Positions 45,008 through 54,911 of a stretch of DNA of 64,000 nucleotides are shown one piece after another (the stretch's first letter is position 1; every line of letters begins with the position of its first letter). The translations under genes and the position numbers were made by a program. The notes beneath the pieces were generated by a model. The model ran no database searches. It was not told the origin of the DNA and saw nothing but the letters and a program-made list of their open reading frames with translations. Source of the stretch: Allorhizobium ampelinum S4 (GTDB taxonomy: Bacteria > Pseudomonadota > Alphaproteobacteria > Rhizobiales > Rhizobiaceae); assembly GCF_000016285.1 (NCBI RefSeq), contig NC_011984.1, positions 62,001 through 126,000 on the forward strand, given 5' to 3'.

Positions 45008-45954
45008 GCGACGCGGCTCCTGGGATCGAGCACTCCGTAAAGGATATCGATCAGCAAATTGAGGAGCACAAAGACGATCGAAATCGTCATGATGATGCCA
45101 ACCACCATCGGGTAGTCCCGGTAGTTGACAGAAGACACGAGCAACGACGAAAGGCCCGGCCAGTTGAAGACGTATTCCACGAGGACTGTGCCGCCCAAGA
45201 GCCCACCAAGTTGCAGCCCGAAGACTGTGGTTATCGGCAGTAGCGCATTGCGGACGACATGGTGAATCATCGTCCGGGGTCGTGACACACCCTTGGCGCG
45301 TGCGGTACGAATATAGTCCTTCAGCGCAATCTCTAGAACGGCCGTGCGCGTAATCCGGAAAATCGTCGCTGAAAGCCCGACCGCGATCGTGGTTGCTGGC
45401 ATGATCAGCAATATCAGATGCTGAACAGGATCTTCGCTGAAGTTTACGAAGCCGCCGGCAGGTACCAGCCGCCAATACTGCGCCAAAAGGTAAAGAATAC
45501 CTGTTCCAACGACATAGATTGGAATGGAAATGCCAAGACCGGCAATGGCGCTGAGGACACGATCGATCCACATGCTTCTCGAAAGTGCCGCAGCCACCCC
45601 GAAAGGGATACCAACGAGGGCGCTGATCAACGCGGCTGCACCGATCAGTTCGAATGTGCGCGGCAAGCGCTTGGCGATTTCGGCTCCCACGGAGGCTTCG
45701 TCACGCAGCGAATATCCGAAGTTTCCGTGCACAAAACCCTTCCAGGCCTGCAGGTATTGTTGGAGGAAGGGCTGATCGAGACCGAGCTGGGTGCGCAAGG
45801 CGGCAACAGTTGCCGGATCTGGTGCGGAGCCACTTTGCGAAAGAAGGAGTTCCGCGGGGTCGCCCGGAACGAGGTAGATGATGGAGAAGACGACGCTTCC
45901 GACAATCCAGACCAGCAGGATTGAAATCAGCAAGCGTTTTACAAACCAGACCAT
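45004..45954 (-). CDS. Peptide-type ABC transporter permease (DppB)
   Basis: 316 residues, about six membrane segments. VFSIIYLVPGDPAELLL near the start, LGLDQPFLQQYLQAWKGFVH, HGNFGYSLRD, and the EAA loop LEIALKDYIRTARAKGVSRP. It forms the translocation channel with the permease half of the next gene. It starts 107 bp after the binding-protein gene. Confidence 0.93.
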   Translation of the reverse strand: MVWFVKRLLISILLVWIVGSVVFSIIYLVPGDPAELLLSQSGSAPDPATVAALRTQLGLDQPFLQQYLQAWKGFVHGNFGYSLRDEASVGAEIAKRLPRTFELIGAAALISALVGIPFGVAAALSRSMWIDRVLSAIAGLGISIPIYVVGTGILYLLAQYWRLVPAGGFVNFSEDPVQHLILLIMPATTIAVGLSATIFRITRTAVLEIALKDYIRTARAKGVSRPRTMIHHVVRNALLPITTVFGLQLGGLLGGTVLVEYVFNWPGLSSLLVSSVNYRDYPMVVGIIMTISIVFVLLNLLIDILYGVLDPRSRVA

Positions 45955-46060
45955 AATGCTTTCCTAGATAACAGACGTCGGCAGATCCTGGGCATGCGAA
46001 AGATAATGCCGAAAACAAATCAGGCGACCGGCAGTAGCCGGCCGCCCGACGCCTCGTTAA

Positions 46061-47584
46061 CTAAAGCGACGTGCTCTCCAGGGTTCTTCCGGAGAAGAAT
46101 GTGAGCGCTCCGGGAAGGTTGTTGAAGCCCTGGACATTCTTGCGCAGCGCATAGGACTGGTTGCGCCAGGTCAAGCCCACATAGGGGGTGTTTTGGTAGA
46201 CGAGTTTTTCGACCTCGGCATAGATACCCTTGCGGGCCTCGAGATTGCTTTCCCCACGACCCCTGGCCAACATCTCAGCCAGGCCCGGCGTCTTAATGTT
46301 GAGGCTGCGGGTATAGGCGGGCGACAGGGAATCGTCGACGATGGATGTGATCCCGTCCGGGTCATTGTTGTCGCAAGCGGTTCCGTTCACGCCGATATCG
46401 AACTGACCCTTGTTGCCGAGCGAAACACGCGTTGCAAAGTCCGGAAGGTTGAGCTGCGCCTGGATGCCGATTGCCGCCAGACCCTGTTGCACAACCTCCG
46501 CTGTGGCCTTCTGGATCGCCACGTCGGATGCTGACAGGAGATTGCACGAAAATCCGTTCGGAAAGCCGGCTTCCGACAGGAGTGCCTTGGCCTTCGCCAG
46601 GTCTTCGGTCCAGAAATTCGAGCGCAGGGCATCAAAATAGGGAGTGCCCTTGTAGAAAGGAAGACCCCTCAGGGGTTCACCGTGCCCATAGAATGCCGCC
46701 TGGACCATGGCCTCACGCTTCATCGCGAAGGCAACAGCCTGGCGAACGCGTGGGTTGGCCATCGGCCCCTGCGTGCCGTTGAACATCAGGTACATGAAGG
46801 CGCCCGGTGTCGTATCCAGCTTGAGATTGGGATCTTTCTCAAGGTTGTCGATCGCCCACCATGGGGCGTATTCCGTCATGTCAATGTCACCTGTCTGGAG
46901 GGCCGCGACACGCAGGTTTTCGTCCGGAAATGCCTGCAGCCGGATCTTCGAAACTTTCGGCAGGCCCGGCTTGTAATACTTGTCGAAGGCTTCGACGTCG
47001 ATGTAGGAGCCACGCTCAATGTTGACGAGCTTGAAGGGACCCGTCCCGTTGGCGTTGTTTTCCTTCGTCGTCCCCTTTTTCAGGATCGGCATATAGTAGG
47101 TCGCCAGGAGTTGGGTCACCGTCACCGACGGGTTTTTCATGATGACCTTGACGGTCCGCTCATCCGGAGTCTCGATCGAGGCGACTTCCTGAAACTGAGC
47201 GCGGAAGTAAGCGGTCGAATCCTTGGCTGCGACCTGTTCCAACGTCCACTTTACGTCTTCTGCCAACAGCGGCTGACCGTCGTGATAGGTCGCCTTGCGC
47301 AGCTTGAACGTGAAGACCTTGTTGCCGTCATTTTCAAAACTCTCGGCAAGCTCTCCCTGCAGACTTCCATCCGGGGCAAATGAGAACAGGCCCCTGTGGA
47401 CAAGGCTCATGAACGTGCCGGCGGCGGCGCCGGCATTCACCCATGGCGTCAGGTTGGCCGGAAAATTGTTGAGGCCATAACGAAGATACTTGCCGGGCGT
47501 CTGCGCCAACGCGGTCTTGGCGGCCATTCCGACAAATGGAAGTGTAAGCGAACCGCCTACGAAACCACGACGAGAGATATTCAT
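46061..47584 (-). CDS. Peptide-type ABC transporter substrate-binding protein (SBP family 5)
   Basis: 507 residues. The N terminus MNISRRGFVGGSLTLPFVGM with AAKTALAQ is a twin-arginine-like signal (SRRGFVG), so export through Tat is likely. The mature part is a family-5 binding protein: TFKLRKATYHDGQPLLAEDV, ANGTGPFKLVNIERGS, MTEYAPWWAIDNLEKD, RVRQAVAFAMKREAMV. Family 5 binds dipeptides, oligopeptides, nickel and also opines and glycosylated amino acids. The context favours a sugar-amino-acid conjugate. Confidence 0.92.
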   Translation of the reverse strand: MNISRRGFVGGSLTLPFVGMAAKTALAQTPGKYLRYGLNNFPANLTPWVNAGAAAGTFMSLVHRGLFSFAPDGSLQGELAESFENDGNKVFTFKLRKATYHDGQPLLAEDVKWTLEQVAAKDSTAYFRAQFQEVASIETPDERTVKVIMKNPSVTVTQLLATYYMPILKKGTTKENNANGTGPFKLVNIERGSYIDVEAFDKYYKPGLPKVSKIRLQAFPDENLRVAALQTGDIDMTEYAPWWAIDNLEKDPNLKLDTTPGAFMYLMFNGTQGPMANPRVRQAVAFAMKREAMVQAAFYGHGEPLRGLPFYKGTPYFDALRSNFWTEDLAKAKALLSEAGFPNGFSCNLLSASDVAIQKATAEVVQQGLAAIGIQAQLNLPDFATRVSLGNKGQFDIGVNGTACDNNDPDGITSIVDDSLSPAYTRSLNIKTPGLAEMLARGRGESNLEARKGIYAEVEKLVYQNTPYVGLTWRNQSYALRKNVQGFNNLPGALTFFSGRTLESTSL

Positions 47585-47963
47585 GCTTTAGTTCCCCTTC
47601 TTTAGCTAACTTCCTATTGCGAGAAGGCACGCGGCGCCAAGCGCCGAAGTAGCTGCCCTTGTCGAGCAACCCCTTCACGCCCGCTTGACACGGTGGCCCG
47701 GAGTCAAGTTCAGATAGTTATGCAAGAATATATAGCCCAAAATGTAGTCCAGTTGAAATTGGATTGCAAGCTGGTATTGTCGGGCGGTCAAAATTTTTGG
47801 TCGCGCAGGCAATCACGCGCGATTTGGTCTAAAACCCCACCCACTGGAGGGCAATCGCGTGAGATCGGTAGAGATCGCCGAGCATTAAGCGGTGAGGGGA
47901 TGCGCGAATGCGCAAGGCCGGCCGGGCCTGTTGCGGACCAAACCAGAGCGTTGGGGTCGTATG
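47585..47963. other. Gene-free stretch between the GntR gene and the binding-protein gene
   Basis: 379 bp without a plausible coding frame. It should hold the promoter of the importer operon. TGGTCTA occurs at 47825-47831 and again upstream of the divergent genes (48871-48877), a possible half-site for the GntR/UTRA regulator. Confidence 0.45.
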
Positions 47964-48845
47964 TTAACGTGCTGACCGGTCTTTTTCGTTCGTCCGAAAG
48001 ACGACCAGTTTAGGATTGTTCAGCGAGTTCATGTACTCGATGGCCTGGCCATCACTGGTTTCGACGGTGAGGCGCAGGGACAGGACTGCAGCGCCCGGGG
48101 TCATTTCGAGCAGACGGCTTTCGAGGTCGTTCAGATACGAAATGGTGATGGTTCGGTCCGCATTGATTGTTTCATATCCATAGCGGCTTTTGAGCAACGC
48201 GTAGAGCGATTGCCCAGTGATTAGATCCTCAGCCGTCAAATCTGGTACAAGCTTGGTGACGAGATAGCTGGTCTCAATGCAAAAGGGCTTCTGGTTTATA
48301 CTCCATAGGCGCCGAAGAATGGTGACGTCGTCATCCTCCGCGATGCGAAGGCGCTCCGCCATTCTGGCGCTGGCCTTTTCCACATGGAAATGCAATAGTT
48401 TATTGCTCGAAATGCCACCTTCCTCGGTGATGTGGCGCCCTACGCCGATAGACCTGTAGATATCAAGTTTGCGCGCCACTTTCGCTGCAGCGACGCGCGT
48501 TCCGCCGGTTCCATTGCTTTCTAGCAGGCCCGCTTTGATCAGATTTGCGACAGCTCGCCTGACGGTCGCCCTGTTGATACCGAGGGTTTCAGCGAAGTCG
48601 CGTTCGGAAGGAATACGGTCGCCCGGGCCGTATTCCGAAGAGGTGAGCAGTTCCTTGATGTGTTGCTCCACCTGCCTGAATAGAGGGCCTTTCCCACTGC
48701 TGGCCGTCGTTCCGCTTGCTGCTTCCGAAAGAATCTGACGTCGCCCTGTCTGCGTCGGTTTTGCTGCGGTCACGCTCAATTTGTATCCCACCGGTTCTGA
48801 CTGAAGTGTTCCAATTATAATGGCGCCAAGAGTACCAAAAGTCAA
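47964..48845 (-). CDS. GntR-family regulator with UTRA effector domain (HutC/FrlR type)
   Basis: Up to 293 residues. The true start may be an internal GTG near 48791. A winged helix of the GntR family (GPGDRIPSERDFAETLGINR, ATVRRAVANLIKAGLLESNG) is followed by a UTRA sensor domain (RIAEDDDVTILRRLWSINQK, PFCIETSYLVTKLVPDL, and the tail QAIEYMNSLNNPKLVVF). UTRA domains usually bind phosphorylated sugars. Here the likely effector is a sugar-phosphate intermediate made by the adjacent kinase. The gene is divergent from the deglycase operon and upstream of the importer operon, so it can control both. Confidence 0.9.
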   Translation of the reverse strand: MTFGTLGAIIIGTLQSEPVGYKLSVTAAKPTQTGRRQILSEAASGTTASSGKGPLFRQVEQHIKELLTSSEYGPGDRIPSERDFAETLGINRATVRRAVANLIKAGLLESNGTGGTRVAAAKVARKLDIYRSIGVGRHITEEGGISSNKLLHFHVEKASARMAERLRIAEDDDVTILRRLWSINQKPFCIETSYLVTKLVPDLTAEDLITGQSLYALLKSRYGYETINADRTITISYLNDLESRLLEMTPGAAVLSLRLTVETSDGQAIEYMNSLNNPKLVVFRTNEKDRSAR

Positions 48846-48870
48846 CGAAACTGAGCATCCTCAAAAAATG

Positions 48871-48912
48871 TGGTCTAGTATGCCTTGATCTGGTCCGATA
48901 TCTGGTATAGCA
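48871..48912. promoter_or_regulatory. Repeated TGG-TA motif between divergent GntR and deglycase genes
   Basis: TGGTCTAGTA (48871-48880) and TGGTATAGCA (48903-48912) are two similar decamers 32 bp apart in the intergenic region. UTRA-type GntR regulators often recognise TGGTCTAGACCA-like sites, so these could be imperfect operator halves. Evidence is only sequence similarity and position. Confidence 0.4.
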
Positions 48913-48959
48913 AAATGACACCGCATATGATCCAGACACATCAGAGAGTAGGTCAAACC

Positions 48960-49943
48960 ATGCAGCCATCCCAAATTGAATCCTCCATCCAGAGCGCGCT
49001 TGCAGCGGTTGCGCAGCGGAAATCGGTTTCGACCATCTACTTCGTCGCCTGTGGCGGATCGTTTGCCCAGATGCATCTGCCGAAATATGCGGTTGATCGA
49101 AATTCCTCGACTATTTTTGCTGAGACTTTCAACTCGGCCGAGTTCATTGCTCGCAATCCGGTTCATCTCGGCGAAGGAAGCGTCGTCATCCTTTGCTCGA
49201 GCTCCGGCAACACCCCCGAAACGGTAGCAGCCGCTGCTTTCGCAAAGAAGAAGGGCGCCTTCACCATCGGACTGACCACGAAACCCGAGTCTGAGCTCGG
49301 GCAGGTCTCCGATTCAACGGTTCCCTATGTCTCGACGCCGCTGATCGGCAACCAGGACGCACCGTCCGGTATCATCCTGCGAATCGCATTCGGTATCGTG
49401 AACGCTCGCGAAAATTCGCCAAAGGCGGCTGCACTTCTGTCGGCGCTGGAAAAGGTCGGAGATATCGCAGCCTCCGCCCAGAAAGTTCATGCGGAGGATG
49501 CCCGCGAATGGGGTGAGCGCAACAAGCGCGAACCGACGATCTACACGATGGCGTCGGGTTCGAACTGGGGTGTCGCCTATTCCTTCTCCATCTGCATTCT
49601 CCAGGAGATGCAATGGATCAACTCCCAGGCAATCCATTCCGGCGAATACTTCCACGGTCCCTTCGAAATCACCGACTTCGATACGCCAATCTTACTTCTT
49701 GTCGGCCTTGGTCCGACCCGCGAGATGGACACACGGGCACAGAAGTTTGCCGAGAAATACTCCAAGAATCTGCTCGTGCTGGATGCCGCCAAGATCGACA
49801 TGCACGGCGTCGCGCCCGAGGTTGCCGAATACATCACGCCGTTGGTGTTCCAGCCGCTGATGCGCATCTATGCGGTGGAGCTGGCGGAGCGTCGCGGCCA
49901 CCCGCTTACGGTTCGCCGATACATGTGGAAGATGGAATACTGA
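48960..49943 (+). CDS. SIS-domain sugar-phosphate deglycase (FrlB/FraB-like)
   Basis: 327 residues from ATG 48960 (GAGAGTAGG upstream). In-frame ATGs at 48915 and 48927 would add 11-15 residues. It has two SIS domains: VSTIYFVACGGSFAQMHLPK and VVILCSSSGNTPETVAAAA in the first, EPTIYTMASGSNWGVAYSFS in the second. HSGEYFHGPFEITD and the C-terminal RRGHPLTVRRYMWKMEY closely follow the FrlB layout, including the end Tyr. FrlB and FraB cleave 6-phosphorylated Amadori compounds into glucose 6-phosphate and an amino acid. MocD-like proteins of mannopine catabolism belong to the same group. The kinase in the next gene would supply the phosphorylated substrate. Confidence 0.85.
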   Translation: MQPSQIESSIQSALAAVAQRKSVSTIYFVACGGSFAQMHLPKYAVDRNSSTIFAETFNSAEFIARNPVHLGEGSVVILCSSSGNTPETVAAAAFAKKKGAFTIGLTTKPESELGQVSDSTVPYVSTPLIGNQDAPSGIILRIAFGIVNARENSPKAAALLSALEKVGDIAASAQKVHAEDAREWGERNKREPTIYTMASGSNWGVAYSFSICILQEMQWINSQAIHSGEYFHGPFEITDFDTPILLLVGLGPTREMDTRAQKFAEKYSKNLLVLDAAKIDMHGVAPEVAEYITPLVFQPLMRIYAVELAERRGHPLTVRRYMWKMEY

Positions 49944-50101
49944 TTGACCATAGGGTTGTGTTCTCTCGTCGATCGACACAGCTTCTCTAAAAAGTGTCTT
50001 CCCGGACCGCACGCATCGCTCGGTCTTCGTGAGCGATGCGAAACTGACCAGCCCCACGATCTCTGGGGCTGGTCCGAAAGCCACCGAGGCGACCGTAGAA
50101 A

Positions 50102-50980
50102 ATGGGTACTTTCATGTGGGATCGCGAGCCGTCACTTCTTGGAATAGGCGACAACACCGTCGACGTCTATGTCGACAAGGGTTGGATGTTTCCAGGCGGA
50201 AACTCGGTTAACGTCGCCGCGATGGCCGCCAAACTCGGTGTTTCCGCAGGCTATGTTGGATGTCTTTCCCGCGATCAATACGGCTCGCTGATCTATGACG
50301 CCTTAAAAGAAGAAGGCGTTGACCTGTCCCATTGCCGCAGAGCCGAGGGCGCCAATGCCTGCGCTCTTATCGGCCATGACCAGGGAGACCGCCGATTTCT
50401 AGGCTCCCGTCCGGGCGTGCGGGAAGACTTTACGCTGATGGACGACGACTACCTTTACATGAGGTCCTTCGACATCGTGCACACGAGCATCTTCAGCGGT
50501 CTCGATGATCGTATCGAGACGCTCGCGGAGAACGCCACGATGCTTTCCTACGACTTTTCCAATCGTTGGACGGATACTCATCGGGATCATCTGGCGGACA
50601 AGATCGATATTGCTTTTCTGTCCTTGAGCGAGCTTGCACTCGACGAGTGCGAGGGAGTGCTTAAAAGCTGGGCGCAAGCTGGATGCCGGACCGTGGTCGG
50701 GACGCGCGGGAGCGAAGGTTCTCTTGCGCTTCACGAGGGACGGCTTTGTTCCTTTGGCGTGAAGCCCGCTAGGGTCGTGGACACGCTCGGTGCAGGTGAC
50801 GGTTTCGTCGCCGGCTTCCTGGTGGAATGGTCCAAATCGTCCGACCTCACGCGCGCGCTCGAGGCTGGTGCCGTCAATGCTGCTGCAGCTTGCGCGGTCA
50901 TGGGCGGTTTTGGCCATGGCCGACCCTTCTCGGTTCTCCCGGATGACCTGCCGCCCAGGCGTGCAGCCGCCCGCACCTGA
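50102..50980 (+). CDS. PfkB-family sugar kinase (fructoselysine 6-kinase-like, FrlD)
   Basis: 292 residues. PfkB features: LLGIGDNTVDVYVDKGWMFP, GGNSVNVAAMAAKLGV, EEGVDLSHCRRAEGANACAL, and the catalytic-base loop VVDTLGAGDGFVAGFLVEW. The N-terminal GDNTVDVY and the internal MLSYDFSNRWTD closely resemble fructoselysine 6-kinase. It likely phosphorylates an imported Amadori-type conjugate at C6. Start ATG 50102, or ATG 50114. Confidence 0.87.
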   Translation: MGTFMWDREPSLLGIGDNTVDVYVDKGWMFPGGNSVNVAAMAAKLGVSAGYVGCLSRDQYGSLIYDALKEEGVDLSHCRRAEGANACALIGHDQGDRRFLGSRPGVREDFTLMDDDYLYMRSFDIVHTSIFSGLDDRIETLAENATMLSYDFSNRWTDTHRDHLADKIDIAFLSLSELALDECEGVLKSWAQAGCRTVVGTRGSEGSLALHEGRLCSFGVKPARVVDTLGAGDGFVAGFLVEWSKSSDLTRALEAGAVNAAAACAVMGGFGHGRPFSVLPDDLPPRRAAART

Positions 50981-51084
50981 CAGGGCGTCGGTCTCTGAAA
51001 AGGCGCGGCCGGCGTATATATCAATACTCACACCCGGAGTAACGCTGAACTAGGCGGCCCGGGCTCGATAAAAGGGGATCTTGC

Positions 51085-53148
51085 TTGAACTGGATTATCG
51101 GTGTCGATGTCGGCGGCACGTTCACGGATTTCTTTGCCTTCAACGCTATGAGCGGTGAGAACCGCTACTGGAAGCGCCCTTCCACGCCCGATGATCCGGC
51201 AAAGGCGATCATCGACGGACTTGGCGAACTGAGCCGGGCCCACGGCATTGATCTTAAGGACGTCTCGCGACTTTGCCATGGCAGTACCGTTGCAACAAAC
51301 GCACTTATTCAACGGCGAGGAGCCCCGGTTGCGCTCGTCACGACGAAGGGCTTCCGCGATGTTCTGGAAATCGGGCGGCAGACAAGGCCGGCCATTTTCG
51401 ACTTCCATCTCGACCAGCCGGCGCCCCTCGTTCCCCGGCGCCATCGTTTCGAAATCAACGAGCGCATCATGGCAGACGGAAGCGTGCGCAAACCCGTTGA
51501 TGCCAGCGATCTAAGCGCGGTCATCGACGCAATTCGCGCCGAAAAGCTTCCTGCCGTCGCCGTGTGTTTGCTCTTCTCCTACATCAGGCCCGAACATGAA
51601 AAAGAGGTCGGAGAGGCAATCCGTGCAGCGCTCCCGGATGTTGCGATATCGCTGTCGAGCGAGGTTCAGCCGGAGTTTCGTGAATTCGAGCGGTTCACCA
51701 CGACTGTCGTCAATGCCTATCTTCAGCCTCGCCTTGATGTCTACATCACGACCCTGATCGAAACACTGGGCAAAGCCGTCCCCAACGCCAAGGTTGGTAT
51801 CAACCAGTCCAGCGGCGGATTGATGTCGCTGGCAACAGCGCGCGCGTTTCCGGCGCGGATGGCTTTGTCGGGGCCTGCAGCCGGCATCGTCGGTGCGATC
51901 GAGATCGCAAAGGAAGCCGGGCGCTCCGAGGTGATTACGCTCGACATCGGCGGCACAAGCGCTGACGTGGCGCTTATTCGCGACAATGTCGCTGAACTCT
52001 CCAGTGGGCGAGACGTCGATGGTTTTCCGATCCGGTTGCCGATGATCGATATTGCAACGGTCGGCGCGGGCGGCGGCTCGATCGCGTGGTTCGATACCGA
52101 CGGCCTGTTTAAGGTCGGCCCGCAAAGCGCCGGCGCTGTACCCGGTCCCGCCTGCTATCGACGTGGCGGGACCCTGCCGACGGTATCAGATGCCAATCTA
52201 GTGCTTGGCCGCCTGCCGTCGACCCTGATCGATGGTGAGATGACGCTCAGCCGCGAACTCGCTGAGAAGGCCCTGAAGTCGGTTGCCGACCCCATGGGCA
52301 AGTCGATTGAGGCCACCGCTCTGGGCATTCTCGAAATCATGACTGGCAACATGGTCCGCGCAATCCGCACGATGTCGGTTGAACGTGGCCACGATCCGCG
52401 GGATTTCGCGTTGATGCCCTTTGGCGGAGCCGGGGCACTTCACGCCCGCGATGTGGCTGTTGCGCTCGGTATCGGTGAAATTATCGTTCCGCTAGCACCA
52501 GGTATTGTCTGCGCCCAAGGGTTGACCGACGCCAAACTTCAGGAGAGCTTTGTCGTGAGCAGCCTGATCGTCTGCGAGGATGATGCCCGCGATACAATCA
52601 CCGCCACTGTGCAGGGATTGCTCCAAGCCTGCGACGACTGGTTTGAACGCGAGCAGATCGAGGCATCGCATCGAAGCATTGATATCAGCGTCGACGCCCG
52701 CTTTCGTGGTCAGAACTATGAACTGAATATCATACTCGGTCAGTCACGTACTGGCGCGCCGCCCGACATCGTCTCCATGGATGAGCTCAGGGAGCGTTTC
52801 TTCGCAGCACATCACCGAGCGTATGGGTTTGCAGATCGCCAAGGCTCCGTCGAAATCGTCAACGTCCGGGCCACCGCACACGCCCCTCTGGGCGTGGCAA
52901 GATCGCCGATGCAGGTAATTGCCTCCGAACGCCGCCCTCAGGCAAAGCAGTTCCGCGAGGTATGTTTCGGTGTCGCCAAAACAGTGAAGACGCCTGCCTT
53001 CCGACGCGATGAGCTTGAGCCCGGAGACCTGATCGAAGGGCCAGCAGTTATCGACCAGATGGATGCCACCACGGTTATTTTCCCGGGCGATATTGCCCAT
53101 GTCGACACTTTCCGCAATATCCTCATCGAGGTTTCCCAATATGTCTGA
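51085..53148 (+). CDS. Hydantoinase/oxoprolinase subunit A (HyuA), second copy
   Basis: 687 residues starting at TTG 51085 after AAAGGGGATC. ATP-binding motifs: WIIGVDVGGTFTDFFAF, HGSTVATNALIQRRGAPVAL, MALSGPAAGIVGAIEIAKEA, ITLDIGGTSADVALIRD, GAGGGSIAWFDTDGLFKVGP. Similar in plan to the first copy but clearly diverged (FPIRLPMIDIATV here against MPIQIPMIDIRTI there). It overlaps the B-subunit start by 8 bp. In an Amadori/opine setting, an ATP-driven opening of a pyroglutamyl (lactam) ring is the most attractive role. This is inference. Confidence 0.9.
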   Translation: MNWIIGVDVGGTFTDFFAFNAMSGENRYWKRPSTPDDPAKAIIDGLGELSRAHGIDLKDVSRLCHGSTVATNALIQRRGAPVALVTTKGFRDVLEIGRQTRPAIFDFHLDQPAPLVPRRHRFEINERIMADGSVRKPVDASDLSAVIDAIRAEKLPAVAVCLLFSYIRPEHEKEVGEAIRAALPDVAISLSSEVQPEFREFERFTTTVVNAYLQPRLDVYITTLIETLGKAVPNAKVGINQSSGGLMSLATARAFPARMALSGPAAGIVGAIEIAKEAGRSEVITLDIGGTSADVALIRDNVAELSSGRDVDGFPIRLPMIDIATVGAGGGSIAWFDTDGLFKVGPQSAGAVPGPACYRRGGTLPTVSDANLVLGRLPSTLIDGEMTLSRELAEKALKSVADPMGKSIEATALGILEIMTGNMVRAIRTMSVERGHDPRDFALMPFGGAGALHARDVAVALGIGEIIVPLAPGIVCAQGLTDAKLQESFVVSSLIVCEDDARDTITATVQGLLQACDDWFEREQIEASHRSIDISVDARFRGQNYELNIILGQSRTGAPPDIVSMDELRERFFAAHHRAYGFADRQGSVEIVNVRATAHAPLGVARSPMQVIASERRPQAKQFREVCFGVAKTVKTPAFRRDELEPGDLIEGPAVIDQMDATTVIFPGDIAHVDTFRNILIEVSQYV

Positions 53149-54841
53149 GACCGCGACCGTGCTTCACGACCCGATCACGCTGGAAATCCTCTCGAACGCG
53201 TTGCGCTCGGTGGCGGACGAGACCTTTGTCGCCCTGCAGAAGAGTGCGTTTTCCACGAATATCAAAGAGCGCCACGACCATTCTACCGCCTTGTTCGACA
53301 GTAGCGGCCGCCTCGTCATGCAAGCCCAGAAATCCCTGCCGCTCCATGTGGGTGCGATGTCCGGCACGGTGGCCAAGGTCGTCGAGAAATATGGCACCGA
53401 CATCCACGAGGGCGATGTTTTCGTCGCAAACGATCCCTACGCCGCATCCGGCACCCATTTGCCCGACATCTGCATATCCGCGCCCATCTTTTTCGACGGG
53501 CAACTGATCGGTTTCAGCAGTTCGACCGCACATCACGCCGATATCGGCGGCGCGAGTGTTGGTGGGTCGGCCGCCGGGTTGACCGAGATCTTTCAGGAGG
53601 GCTTGCGGATTCCAATGATCCGCCTTTTCTCGGAAGGGATGGTGAACCAGGAGCTGTTCGACCTCCTGCTGTTGAACGTGCGGCGGTCGGAAGAGCGCAA
53701 GGGCGACTATAATGCTCAGTTTGCGGCGGTAGCACTCGGCGTCAAGCGCATGCAGGAGATGTGCCGCCGTTATGGTGGGCCTTACGTTGCTGCTGCCTTC
53801 GATGAGATCATCGCCCGGACCAAAAAGCGGATGGAGAGGGCGATCGCGAGCATTCCGCAAGGCGAATATGCCTTTTCTGACATTATCGATGACGACGGGC
53901 TGGGGAATGAGAACATCCCCGTTGCAGTCCGGATCATCAAAAGCGCGGATCGCCTCACCGTCGATTTCGAGGGATCTGCCCCCCAGACCGCAGGAAATAT
54001 CAACTCCCCCTGGGCGGATACTGTCGCAACCGTCATCTATGTATTGAAGTGTGTCCTGGACCCGCACATCCCCAGCAATCATGGCCTGTTTGCAACGGTC
54101 GACGTCGTAGCGCCAAAGGGGTCAATCGTCAGGGCGGAGTTTCCGGCCTCCGTGACAAATCGCTCTACGACTGCACAGCGTGTGGTGGATATCATGATCG
54201 GAGCCCTGGCTCAGGCACTGCCCGACCGGGTGGTCGCCGCCTCAAACGGTGCCAATACCGGTATCTATTTTTACGGTACCGACCATCGCACCGGCAAGCC
54301 GTTTTACTTTTTCGAAACGATGGGAGGCGGCTTCGGCGCTCGCCCGGAAAAGGACGGAAAGGACGCTGTCCAAGTTCACACTACCAATACCGCCAATACG
54401 CCCGTCGAAGCGCTCGAAAGAGAATTTCCGCTGTTTGTCGAGGAGTATTCGGTGGTGGAGAATTCCGGTGGCGCAGGTCGTCAGCGCGGCGGCTGTGGGC
54501 TGCGTCGCATCGTCAGGCCGCTTGGTCAATCCTGCACATTCGGGGGGACTGGCGAGCGCTTTAATAACCGCCCATGGGGTTTGTTTGGTGGTCAGCCCGG
54601 GGAGATGGGCAGCTTCGCGATCTCGGGCGACGATGGAAGCATGACGCGCCTGCCGAACAAGATCCCCAAAGTGCCTGTGGCACCCGACCAGACCGTCGTC
54701 ATGCAAACGGCTGGCGCCGGCGGATATGGCGATCCCGCCGAGCGTACGCCCGCCGCGGTCCATGACGATCTTCTCGATGGGCTTTTCTCCCGTGCGTATC
54801 TCGAAAAACATTACCCCGCACAGATCAAGAGCGCCGAGTAA
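53141..54841 (+). CDS. Hydantoinase subunit B (HyuB), second copy
   Basis: 566 residues, normal length for HyuB. TVLHDPITLEILSNALRSVA at the start, SLPLHVGAMSGTVAKVVEKY, FVANDPYAASGTHLPDICIS, STAHHADIGGASVGG, EIFQEGLRIPMIRLF, MGGGFGARPEKDGKD, and AGGYGDPAERTP near the end. It has no N-terminal Cys domain, unlike the first copy. ATG 53141 lies inside the end of hyuA, so the subunits are translated together. Confidence 0.92.
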   Translation: MSETATVLHDPITLEILSNALRSVADETFVALQKSAFSTNIKERHDHSTALFDSSGRLVMQAQKSLPLHVGAMSGTVAKVVEKYGTDIHEGDVFVANDPYAASGTHLPDICISAPIFFDGQLIGFSSSTAHHADIGGASVGGSAAGLTEIFQEGLRIPMIRLFSEGMVNQELFDLLLLNVRRSEERKGDYNAQFAAVALGVKRMQEMCRRYGGPYVAAAFDEIIARTKKRMERAIASIPQGEYAFSDIIDDDGLGNENIPVAVRIIKSADRLTVDFEGSAPQTAGNINSPWADTVATVIYVLKCVLDPHIPSNHGLFATVDVVAPKGSIVRAEFPASVTNRSTTAQRVVDIMIGALAQALPDRVVAASNGANTGIYFYGTDHRTGKPFYFFETMGGGFGARPEKDGKDAVQVHTTNTANTPVEALEREFPLFVEEYSVVENSGGAGRQRGGCGLRRIVRPLGQSCTFGGTGERFNNRPWGLFGGQPGEMGSFAISGDDGSMTRLPNKIPKVPVAPDQTVVMQTAGAGGYGDPAERTPAAVHDDLLDGLFSRAYLEKHYPAQIKSAE

Positions 54842-54911
54842 ACGGAAACAAACAGGCAAGGCCCGGCAGGCAGGTCTCGCGACAGCCAGCTTGAAACAGC
54901 AGGAGGGCACC

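Noticed and set aside
43193..45571. A 792-codon minus-strand frame taken as one long transporter gene
   Set aside because: The first ~188 codons are a shadow of the dppB gene. The permease start at 45007 with its ATGA overlap is clear.
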